Of a stretch of 11,875 bases of DNA, positions 1-6,802 are shown in pieces. The stretch's first letter is position 1; the number at the start of each line of letters is the position of its first letter. The stretch is from Planctomycetaceae bacterium. GTDB taxonomy: Bacteria > Planctomycetota > Planctomycetia > Pirellulales > Lacipirellulaceae. The translations under genes were made by a program, and so were the position numbers. The stretch is from assembly GCA_002713555.1 (NCBI GenBank), contig PATG01000092.1, forward strand, positions 1 to 11,875, written 5' to 3'. Below the pieces are notes generated by a model. The model searched no databases and was not told the DNA's origin. It worked only from the letters and a program-made list of their open reading frames with translations.

Positions 1-5
1 AGCGA

Positions 6-64
6 CGCCGCTCCGGCAGTGGAAAGAATGGAAAGTAGTTGCTACTGATGCTGCCGGAACGGCG
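6..64. repeat. Nested palindromic intergenic element
   Basis: Seen directly: an imperfect inverted repeat with arms CGCCG (6-10) plus TCCGGCAG (12-19), pairing with CTGCCGGA (51-58) plus CGGCG (60-64). The only interruption is a C/A mismatch at 11/59. Inside the loop is a second hairpin, AGTAG-TTG-CTACT (34-46). The element lies downstream of the DUF151 gene in a stretch (1-198) with no credible gene. It has no T-tract on either side, so it is not a standard intrinsic terminator. It could be a dispersed palindromic repeat, part of a structured transcript cut off by the window edge, or an RNA-processing site. I cannot test its copy number from this window. Confidence 0.5.
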
Positions 65-106
65 CTGCGCTTGGTCCGGCCTACTGCCCACTCAGCTGCG
101 GGGCAG

Positions 107-135
107 ATTCCTCGATCGCTGCGCTCGGTCGGAAT
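107..135. repeat. Hairpin resembling a dispersed intergenic repeat
   Basis: Seen directly: ATTCC (107-111) pairs with GGAAT (131-135) and GATCG (114-118) pairs with CGGTC (126-130). Together they form a 10-pair stem with one G-U pair, a two-base bulge (112-113) and a seven-base loop. From memory, the flanks (GATTCCTCG on the left, CGGAATGACA on the right) resemble a short palindrome scattered through intergenic DNA of many unrelated bacterial genomes and metagenome assemblies. The function of such repeats is not established. Here it sits about 60 nt downstream of the DUF151 stop codon, where it could mark or assist transcript ends. The rest of 136-198 shows nothing I can identify. Confidence 0.5.
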
Positions 136-198
136 GACACATGTGGGGAATGGCAAGCCGCCCTACAGATCCTATCCATCCTGCAAACCGAGCCCCTT

Positions 199-612
199 CT
201 ACAAACCCTGTCCGCCCAAAACATCATTCAGGACGTCTTCATTCACGTAAATTGGGAGTGGAGGATCGCAGGTGACCGAAACGGCAATTGCGTCACTGGG
301 GCGTGCGTCAATTTCAAGCAATTCGCCCTCATGCCGAACCCGTAACGATGCAAAGTAAGTGTGATCTTTTAATTCATTGATGATTACATCCTGAAATTCG
401 GCGCCCAAGGATTCGACGGTATTCACTAGCAAGTCATGTGTGAGCGGACGCGGAGTATCAATATTTTTGACTCCGCAATCGATACTCTTGGCTTCGAAGA
501 ATCCAATTAAAATCGGAAAAGTGCGCTCGCCATCAATTTCTTTCAGGAATATTACCTGCTGAGAGTTGACCTCACTGATAATGATTCGAGCTAGTTCCAT
601 TGCCACGGGCAT
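199..612 (-). CDS. Bifunctional nuclease family protein (DUF151/BFN domain)
   Basis: A 137-residue protein made almost entirely of one DUF151 (BFN, COG1259-type) domain. The recognisable family motifs are the N-terminal strand with ELARIIISE (6-14), FPILIGFFEAKSI (32-44), RPLTHDLL (55-62) and the conserved IDARPSDAIAVSV (101-113). Founding plant members have been described as having DNase and RNase activity. Bacterial members are poorly characterised, so a nuclease role here is family inference only. There is no signal peptide or membrane segment, so it should be cytoplasmic. The ATG at 612 is favoured because GAGGA lies 8 nt upstream; an internal ATG at 600 is the alternative. The stop is TAG. 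It follows valS on the same strand after 96 nt, so it may be the last gene of that unit or have its own promoter. Confidence 0.88.
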   Translation of the reverse strand: MPVAMELARIIISEVNSQQVIFLKEIDGERTFPILIGFFEAKSIDCGVKNIDTPRPLTHDLLVNTVESLGAEFQDVIINELKDHTYFASLRVRHEGELLEIDARPSDAIAVSVTCDPPLPIYVNEDVLNDVLGGQGL

Positions 613-620
613 GGTAGGTG

Positions 621-625
621 TCCTC
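621..625 (-). promoter_or_regulatory. Shine-Dalgarno site of the DUF151 gene
   Basis: On the minus strand GAGGA lies 8 nt upstream of the ATG at 612. This is the best-placed ribosome binding site in the window and fixes the longer start over the internal ATG at 600. The neighbouring genes lack an equally good site. Confidence 0.6.
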
Positions 626-708
626 GACTAGGGTATGTCGTTGCCAGGGTGTGTTGTTGCAGGCAACTGCATTATAGATTCAGGAAGCAGGGTGTAGCTA
701 CCCGTCGC

Positions 709-3700
709 TCAGAGCTTGTCCAAGGCAGCCTGAATTGCAGCCAGTTTATCCTCAACTTCAGCCAGCTTCTGGCGTTCTGCCTGGACCACTTCGGCCGGTG
801 CGCGGCTGACGAAGCTTTCGTTTTTCAGCTTACCTGACAAGGATTTTTGAAATTTCGTCAATTTTGTCTGCTCGGAGGTGAGTCGATTTTTTTCAGCTTC
901 GGCATCAAAAAAATCACTTATATCAACATGCACTTCCATACCATGGATGGGCTTGCTTGCTGACTTTTCAGGCACGGCAACATCCGACCCTAAGCCTGTC
1001 GACACGGCTTGAGCCATCGACTCGAAATAAGGAAGCATGGGTTGTAATAAGTTGGCAACCTGTGCATCGCAACGCACACAAAAACGGATCGAATCCTTGA
1101 GTGGGATACTGTTCTCCGTACGGATATTCCGCACGGCACTCATGACGTCCTGAAATTGAGCAAATTGATTTTCGATATTCCCATCAACGTGTGCAGCATT
1201 GGCACTTGGCCAGGCTGCAATCGTCACCGAAGCAGGCGGCTCGGCGGGAGACTCCAGGCCTCGCTGTGGGGCAACTGTCCCGAGTAGTTGCCAAACCTCT
1301 TCCGTCAAAAACGGAATCATGGGATGCAACAACCTTAAAAGCGTATCCAGCACATGGGCCAGAATACGCTGAGCAACAGCTCTCTGCTCGGGCACGGCAA
1401 AGCGTGCTTTGGTAATCTCGACATAAAAACTGCAAAAATCGTCCCAAGAAAAGCTATAAAGATCACGTGCTGCATCGGCAAAACGGTATTCACTCAGCGC
1501 TGTGGTAACCGTGCCTGTTACCGTCGCCAGTCGACTCAATAGCCAGCGATCTTCCAGCAATAATTGATTGTCCAAGACAGGAGCCGCTTCAAATCCTTCG
1601 AGATTCATCAACGCAAATCGTGAAGCATTCCACAACTTGTTGCAGAAATTACGACCTAGCTCAAATCTTTCGCTGGTAACAGCTCCACGTGGCATCGCCT
1701 GCTGCTCTGGGGTGCCATGTGATTCAGCCCATTGCGTACTGAAAGATTTGCTGCATTTATTACATTCGACACTCGGAAGGGTACGATTCTTTTTAGTTTG
1801 TTTGATGGGTGCGCCACAATGCGGACATTCAAATTCGACAGGCATCCGCACGTCTTGTGTCTCAGTCGTAAGGTAAGCAATCCCATACCTTAATGCATCG
1901 GCACCAAATTTATCGATCACATCAAGAGGATCGACGCCATTGCCCTTCGATTTGGACATCGTCTCGCCATAACCGTCGAGAATCTTGGGATGGATGTACA
2001 CCTCGGAGAAAGGTATCTCACCCATATTGTAGAGCCCCGTGAGCACCATGCGCGCCACCCAGAGGGTTATAATATCACGTGAAGTAATCAGCGTATTGGT
2101 GGGGTAAAACTGGGCAAGTTCACGTGTCTGCTGGGGCCAGCCTAGTGTCGAATGCGGCCAAAGGGCACTACTGAACCAGGTGTCCAGAACTTCTTCCGAT
2201 TGCTGGAAACCTACCTCATCCAACAATTGACAGATATTAGAATCTTTGTCCGTCGCTCCAACCGCTTGATCTTTGATACATACGTAGGCAGTAAAGCCAC
2301 CTTCCTTTGGCCATTCGTCGCGGAAAGACCGATCGGGGTCCTCGTCATGGACATAGCGCGTGCATACCGTATTGTGGACTTGTTCCGCACTAGAAAGTCG
2401 ATCCGATAATTCATCTCGCTGGCCATCCTCCGCAGTTTCCATGGGAGAACCTGTGAACTGCTGCCAATCGTTGAAGTGCCTTGACCAGATCGGAATCCGG
2501 TGCCCCCACCACAGTTGCCTGCCGATGGGCCAATCCCTCTTTTCGCTGAGCCAGTCTTGATAGCCTTTCGCATAGCGCTCAGGAGTTATCTTCACACGCC
2601 CGTCCTCAACAGCGTCCATGGCCGATTGGGCGAGTCCTGGTTTGCCTGCCTCAGGACCCACGCAAGTTTCGTCCATTTTTACAAACCACTGGTCAGCCAG
2701 ATAAGGCTCGATAGGCGTTTTTGAGCGGTCGCTATGTGCCAGGTCGATTTCACGATCTTCGAGATCTGTCTCTGGATCATAAAAACCGGCAGCTTCCATA
2801 TCCTGGACAACCATATCCCGCGCTTTTTTCATGGTCAGCCCACGGTATTTCTCTGGAACACGATCATTGAGCGTTCCGTCGGTGTTCATAATATTGATTG
2901 CACCTATGTCTTGCCCGGATCCGGTAATACTACGTTGCCAGACTTCGTAGTCATTGGCATCGTGCGCGGGGGTGATCTTAACACAACCTGATCCAAGCTC
3001 GGGCTTCGCCCATACGTCGGTGATCAGTGGAATTTGTCGATCCGCAAGTGGCAACTGTAGTTTCACACCGCGCCTGGCCATATCCCGAAGCTTTATCAAG
3101 CACGGGAGTATCTCTTGGCGCCGTTCTCGAAGAGCAACAATCTGGGCTTCGATTTCTGGCTTTTCTTTGTTCGGTGCAGCAGCCAGCTTTTCCTGGAGTT
3201 CGGCTTCCACTTTATCGATTTGTTTGGCTGGGTCTGGATGCACAGCAACAGCCGTATCTCCCAACATGGTCTCGGGACGCGTCGTCGCTATGGCAACATG
3301 CGTCGGTTCGTCTGCTTGAGGTCCTTCGCCATCGATACCAATCACCGGATACTTAAAGTGCCAGAAGTGTCCCTGCTTCACATCATGAAACACTTCGTCA
3401 TCACTCACTGCTGTTTGCAAGAACGTGTCCCAATTTACCAGACGCTTTCCGCGGTAGATCTTATTGTCTGCAAAGAGCTTGAAAAAAGTTTCTTGCACCG
3501 CCTGTGCGCATTGATCATCGAGCGTAAATCGAGTGCGTTGCCAGTCGCAACTGGCACCCAATTGCTTGAGTTGGCCAATGATTCGTTTTTCGTACTGTGC
3601 TTTCCATTCCCAGATGCGATCTACCAGACCTTCGCGACCAAGATCGTGACGACTCTTGCCCTCTTCTTCCAGCAATCGTCGTTCGACGACTGCCTGCGTG

Positions 3701-3987
3701 GCAATGCCCGCATGGTCAGTCCCTGGCATCCACAGCACATTAAATCCTTGCATTCGTTTCATGCGACAGAGGATATCTTGCAGGGTGTTATTGAGCGCAT
3801 GTCCCAAATGGAGCGCACCGGTCACATTCGGCGGCGGAATAACAATCGTAAATGGCGGCCGAGGATCCTCTGCTTCAGCGTGAAAGTAACCCTGCTTTTC
3901 CCAGAATGGATACCATTTTTCTTGCGCAGCCCCATGATCGTATTGCTTAGGAAGCTCGTTCAAATTGATAGGTAAAGTTGATGCCAT
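709..3987 (-). CDS. valS: Valyl-tRNA synthetase
   Basis: Class I synthetase charging tRNA-Val, with editing of mischarged Thr. Starting from the ATG at 3987 it has 1092 residues, long for a family usually near 880-950. Seen in order: HIGH-type motif HLGH (60-63); CP1 editing domain with TTRPET (235-240); WWGHRIPIW (493-501); DTWFSSALWP (602-611); the KMSKS motif, here TMSKS (676-680); anticodon-binding domain with NFCNKLWNASRF (780-791); and a C-terminal, charged coiled-coil tRNA arm (about 1028-1092). Extra segments explain the length. One is a charged helical insertion at about 252-298 inside the editing domain. Another is a long insertion near 502-590. The third is a zinc-ribbon-like segment with CPHC (721-724) and CNKC (742-745). 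A GTG at 4074 would add 29 residues unlike the family N-terminus, so I reject it. No good Shine-Dalgarno precedes 3987; a GGAGGGG lies 21 nt upstream, too far for a usual site. It starts 117 nt after the apgM-type gene on the same strand, compatible with co-transcription. Confidence 0.96.
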   Translation of the reverse strand: MASTLPINLNELPKQYDHGAAQEKWYPFWEKQGYFHAEAEDPRPPFTIVIPPPNVTGALHLGHALNNTLQDILCRMKRMQGFNVLWMPGTDHAGIATQAVVERRLLEEEGKSRHDLGREGLVDRIWEWKAQYEKRIIGQLKQLGASCDWQRTRFTLDDQCAQAVQETFFKLFADNKIYRGKRLVNWDTFLQTAVSDDEVFHDVKQGHFWHFKYPVIGIDGEGPQADEPTHVAIATTRPETMLGDTAVAVHPDPAKQIDKVEAELQEKLAAAPNKEKPEIEAQIVALRERRQEILPCLIKLRDMARRGVKLQLPLADRQIPLITDVWAKPELGSGCVKITPAHDANDYEVWQRSITGSGQDIGAINIMNTDGTLNDRVPEKYRGLTMKKARDMVVQDMEAAGFYDPETDLEDREIDLAHSDRSKTPIEPYLADQWFVKMDETCVGPEAGKPGLAQSAMDAVEDGRVKITPERYAKGYQDWLSEKRDWPIGRQLWWGHRIPIWSRHFNDWQQFTGSPMETAEDGQRDELSDRLSSAEQVHNTVCTRYVHDEDPDRSFRDEWPKEGGFTAYVCIKDQAVGATDKDSNICQLLDEVGFQQSEEVLDTWFSSALWPHSTLGWPQQTRELAQFYPTNTLITSRDIITLWVARMVLTGLYNMGEIPFSEVYIHPKILDGYGETMSKSKGNGVDPLDVIDKFGADALRYGIAYLTTETQDVRMPVEFECPHCGAPIKQTKKNRTLPSVECNKCSKSFSTQWAESHGTPEQQAMPRGAVTSERFELGRNFCNKLWNASRFALMNLEGFEAAPVLDNQLLLEDRWLLSRLATVTGTVTTALSEYRFADAARDLYSFSWDDFCSFYVEITKARFAVPEQRAVAQRILAHVLDTLLRLLHPMIPFLTEEVWQLLGTVAPQRGLESPAEPPASVTIAAWPSANAAHVDGNIENQFAQFQDVMSAVRNIRTENSIPLKDSIRFCVRCDAQVANLLQPMLPYFESMAQAVSTGLGSDVAVPEKSASKPIHGMEVHVDISDFFDAEAEKNRLTSEQTKLTKFQKSLSGKLKNESFVSRAPAEVVQAERQKLAEVEDKLAAIQAALDKL

Positions 3988-4104
3988 ATTCAATTGGGTC
4001 TTGAGATACCCCTCCGAATCTCTGTAGGTTCGCGTCTCAGTATTATTGCTTGAGACAAAACGACCAGGTTGCACACTGAGTCTTAGAGCAAACAGAAAAT
4101 AGGT

Positions 4105-5307
4105 TTAGGATTGGATGAACCACCCCATTGTCTGCCAGCCGGCATCGAATGCCAACTCCGATTTGGCCGCATTTGTATCGCCATAACTGGTGAATGCATC
4201 TGGCTCAATGCCTGTGCCAGCCAGCGCCACCGGGACATTGCCGTGGGTATGGGTCTTCGTGCTCAGGAAAGTCGGGTGGTCGGGGGTGATCATGACACGC
4301 CATGCGGCAGTCTTCGCCAACGCGTCTGCCAGCGGTGCGACAACGTGTCGGTCAATTTCTTCGATGGCTTTGACCTTGCCAGCGCAATCGCCCTCGTGCG
4401 AGGCTTCGTCAGGCGCTTCGACATGGACACAGATCAAATCCACCTCCTCCAGGGCATCGATCGCATAGCGTCCTTTAGCGGCATAATCGGTATCCGTATA
4501 GCCTGTGGCACCCGGGACTTCGATCCGCTGCCAACCTACAAGCGATGCCAATCCACGAAGCAAATCGACTGCCGTGATCATCGCCCCTTGCGGTCCATAC
4601 ACTTCGGCAAAGGGACGAAGCTTTGGCGCACGCCCGATACCCCAGAGCCAAACATTGGTTGCTGGCAGTTTGCCATCAGCAATCCGCTTTTTATTGACGG
4701 GGTGATCCGCAAAAAGTTTGCTGGTTGCAGCCATAAGATTATTGAGCACATCGCTCCCTGGTCCACGCGGAAAACTATCAAGCACGGATTTGTCCGTAAG
4801 GTCATGGGGCGGAGAGGCCCGCATGTCCATGGTAAAGGGAGCCGGCTGCTCAGCCGCATTCCAAATCAGTAGATTGCGATAACTCACACCAGGTACAAAT
4901 TTTAAAGCGTTGCTGCCCAATTCTTCTTGAGCAACAGCCAGCAGCTCAGTTGCTTCGGCAGTCGAAATATGATCCGCCGTAAAATTGCGCATTTCCTGGT
5001 CAATAACGGTCACCAGATTGCAACGAATGGCCCAATCTTCGTCTCCAAGCTCAATCCCTTGTGCCGCTGCTTCAATGGGTGCACGCCCTGTAAAATTGGT
5101 AAGTGGGTCGTAGCCCAATAAGCTCATGTTGCCAACTTCAGATCCAGCAGGCAGAGACTTGGGTGTGTGGCAGGCTCGTGCCACAACCCCAGCTGCCGCT
5201 AGAGAATCCATAGCTGGCGTGTCCGCAGCCTCAAGGGGGGTACGTCCGTCAAGCCCCTCTTGAGGCTCGTCAGCGGCACCGTCGGGGATAATGATGGCGT
5301 ATTTCAT
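4105..5307 (-). CDS. apgM: ApgM-type phosphoglycerate mutase homologue, proposed homoserine kinase
   Basis: A 400-residue member of the archaeal-type cofactor-independent phosphoglycerate mutase group (COG3635) in the alkaline phosphatase superfamily. Expected active-site residues are visible: metal ligand Asp9 in IIIPDGAAD; nucleophile Ser56 in GSEVGNMSLLGYDP; Asp300 and His304 in EAPDEASHEGD; Asp343 and His344 in TPDHP; and His353/His355 in KTHTHGN. The literal family activity is 3-phosphoglycerate to 2-phosphoglycerate in glycolysis. However, a subgroup of these proteins (TIGR02535, as I recall it) is proposed to be an alternative homoserine kinase, because its genes sit beside hom and thrC. 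Here the start codon lies only 2 nt after the hom stop (TGA, GA, ATG), which suggests translational coupling and favours the threonine-pathway role. The M at 5307 begins the conserved MKYAIIIPDG. The upstream alternative at 5325 would overlap the end of hom. The stop is TAA. Function between mutase and kinase is inference. Confidence 0.9.
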   Translation of the reverse strand: MKYAIIIPDGAADEPQEGLDGRTPLEAADTPAMDSLAAAGVVARACHTPKSLPAGSEVGNMSLLGYDPLTNFTGRAPIEAAAQGIELGDEDWAIRCNLVTVIDQEMRNFTADHISTAEATELLAVAQEELGSNALKFVPGVSYRNLLIWNAAEQPAPFTMDMRASPPHDLTDKSVLDSFPRGPGSDVLNNLMAATSKLFADHPVNKKRIADGKLPATNVWLWGIGRAPKLRPFAEVYGPQGAMITAVDLLRGLASLVGWQRIEVPGATGYTDTDYAAKGRYAIDALEEVDLICVHVEAPDEASHEGDCAGKVKAIEEIDRHVVAPLADALAKTAAWRVMITPDHPTFLSTKTHTHGNVPVALAGTGIEPDAFTSYGDTNAAKSELAFDAGWQTMGWFIQS

Positions 5308-5309
5308 TC

Positions 5310-6605
5310 TCAGTCCCGCACCCACATTTTCACCGGTTCTTCTTTGACACTATCGAGCCGACTCATTATCTCACAAGCTCGACTGGCTGCGCCTTCGGTC
5401 GTTTCGTGCGTCATGATGACCAAGGGGATCGACTCACTGTCTGCGTTTAGCTCATGCTGCAAAACCGAGGCAATAGAAACATCCTGTCCGCCCAAAGCGT
5501 GTGTGACTTCGGCTAGCACACCTGGGCTGTCATCTACCGTCAAACGAAAATAGAAACGCCCACGAGCGTTGGCATAGTCGGCAGCAGCGACACGGGCTGC
5601 ACGATTGGACCAAAGTTCTAAAGTGCGGAAAGTAATTGGCGAGCGTCCCACAGCGACATCAATCATGTCGGCTGCTACAGCGGATGCAGTCGGCATTTGT
5701 CCGGCACCAGGACCATAAAACAGCAATGGTCCAACAGCATCGCCTACAACACGAATAGCATTAAAAGGGCCACCCACTTCAGCCAGTGGTCGTCCGATGC
5801 GTACCAAAGTCGGCGAAACATGCAGCTCGATGCCTTCGTCTACGAGTTGGGCAACAGCCAATAACTTGATCTTATAACCCATCTCATGCGCATAACGCAC
5901 ATCCGCAATATTGAGCGTATCAATCCCAGTGCGAGGAATGTCGCTCCAATGCACACGCGCGCCAAACCCAAGATGAGCCAGAATGGCAAGTTTTTGTGCA
6001 GCATCGGTTCCGTCAACATCCATTGCCGGATCGGCTTCTGCGTAACCCAACCGCTGTGCCTCCGCTACGACATCGGAGTAATCCAAGCCTTCTTCATGCA
6101 TTTTGCTAAGAATAAAATTGCTGGTTCCGTTCAAAATGCCATGCAAAGAAAGAAGTTGGTTGGCCGATAAGCATTGACCAATATTAGCGATAATTGGTAT
6201 CCCACCGGCAACCGACGCTTCGAAAGCCACGCACCGGCCCAACTCTCGGGCCCGATCAAATATTTCTGGACCATGCTCCGCCAAGAGTGCCTTATTAGCA
6301 GTTACCACATCTTTGCCACTCTCAAGCAGCTTGAGCATAATCGACTTTGCTGGCTCCAAACCGCCGATGAGCTGAGCGACGACTTTGATTTCAGGGTTGT
6401 CGATAACCTCTTCAATCTTGTCGGTCAGGATCCCGTCAGGCAGGTCACAATCGCGTGCCCGCTCCAGATCGCGTACGACAGCTTTTTCCAACCACAATGT
6501 ACGACCAGCGTGACGTGCCGTACGATCACCAAAATCGAGCAGCAAACGGGCCACACCCGAACCGACTGTTCCGAGGCCTATGATGGCAACTTTTGTTTTT
6601 TCCAT
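5310..6605 (-). CDS. hom: Homoserine dehydrogenase with ACT domain
   Basis: NAD(P)-dependent reduction of aspartate semialdehyde to homoserine, the branch step towards threonine, methionine and isoleucine; cytoplasmic. The protein has 431 residues, normal for the monofunctional form. Seen: Rossmann motif GLGTVGSG (10-17), NKALLA (104-109), the substrate-domain signature GILNGTSNFILSKM (156-169), and the DGTDAAQKL segment (198-206) carrying the catalytic lysine Lys205. A C-terminal ACT domain spans about 352-423 (FRLTVDDSPGVLAEV), the usual site of threonine feedback inhibition. There is no aspartokinase fusion. The start is taken at the ATG at 6605 (MEKTKVAIIGLG); an in-frame ATG at 6614 adds only three residues and is equally possible. 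A longer reading from 6836 has unrelated sequence and runs into leuS, so it is rejected. It is the first gene of the minus-strand block and is transcribed divergently from leuS. Confidence 0.95.
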   Translation of the reverse strand: MEKTKVAIIGLGTVGSGVARLLLDFGDRTARHAGRTLWLEKAVVRDLERARDCDLPDGILTDKIEEVIDNPEIKVVAQLIGGLEPAKSIMLKLLESGKDVVTANKALLAEHGPEIFDRARELGRCVAFEASVAGGIPIIANIGQCLSANQLLSLHGILNGTSNFILSKMHEEGLDYSDVVAEAQRLGYAEADPAMDVDGTDAAQKLAILAHLGFGARVHWSDIPRTGIDTLNIADVRYAHEMGYKIKLLAVAQLVDEGIELHVSPTLVRIGRPLAEVGGPFNAIRVVGDAVGPLLFYGPGAGQMPTASAVAADMIDVAVGRSPITFRTLELWSNRAARVAAADYANARGRFYFRLTVDDSPGVLAEVTHALGGQDVSIASVLQHELNADSESIPLVIMTHETTEGAASRACEIMSRLDSVKEEPVKMWVRD

Positions 6606-6668
6606 AGCAGACATATCGGCAAAGTGCAAAGCTGGGAGAGTGAAAGGCGAAATCCAGGGGAACCCGCT

Positions 6669-6698
6669 ATCGTACTTAGCGAAATGGAGCAAAGTCAA
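6669..6698 (-). promoter_or_regulatory. Candidate sigma-70-type promoter for hom
   Basis: On the minus strand TTGACT (6693-6698) is followed after 18 nt by TACGAT (6669-6674), giving five and four matches to the -35 and -10 consensus. Transcription would begin near 6662 and leave a leader of roughly 50 nt before hom. I saw no attenuator hairpin with a T-tract in that leader. Planctomycete promoter consensus is less well defined, so this is a candidate only. Confidence 0.4.
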
Positions 6699-6711
6699 CG
6701 GGGAGGTCGGT

Positions 6712-6739
6712 TTGCGCCACCTGCCTGGGTGAGTAGAAT
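6712..6739 (+). promoter_or_regulatory. Candidate promoter for leuS
   Basis: On the plus strand TTGCGC (6712-6717), a poor -35, lies 16 nt before TAGAAT (6734-6739), a five-of-six -10. Initiation near 6746 would give a leader of about 57 nt before the leuS ATG at 6803. It lies next to, and diverges from, the candidate hom promoter. There is no visible T-box or other tRNA-sensing leader in this short stretch. Confidence 0.28.
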
Positions 6740-6802
6740 CGCACTTTGGACTCCCTTGCAAACCGCTATCCACCAACTCAATTAAGAATCCCACAATCCC
6801 CC

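Noticed and set aside
35..43. GTAGTTGCT occurring near both ends of the window (35-43, and again around 11861-11869), as a possible flanking repeat
   Set aside because: Nine shared bases with different surroundings, and ordinary housekeeping genes in between; expected by chance and not evidence of an inserted element.
640..667. Inverted repeat GTTGCC (640-645) and GGCAAC (662-667) between valS and the DUF151 gene
   Set aside because: Six pairs with a 16-nt loop and no T-tract; too weak to call a terminator or regulatory hairpin.
3115..3975. 286-residue plus-strand reading opposite the 5' half of valS
   Set aside because: It is antisense to highly conserved ValRS sequence, including the HIGH region, and its translation is rich in Phe, Leu, Cys and His with no recognisable motif; a shadow of valS codon use.
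3988..4074. Upstream GTG start for valS
   Set aside because: The 29 added residues lack similarity to ValRS N-termini, and the family pattern begins shortly after the ATG at 3987.
6174..6785. 203-residue plus-strand reading opposite hom
   Set aside because: It lies almost wholly antisense to the conserved hom coding sequence and the divergent spacer and has no family features.
6746..6802. Upstream TTG start for leuS
   Set aside because: The added 19 residues are not LeuRS-like and the codon coincides with the likely transcription start; the ATG at 6803 begins the conserved N-terminus.
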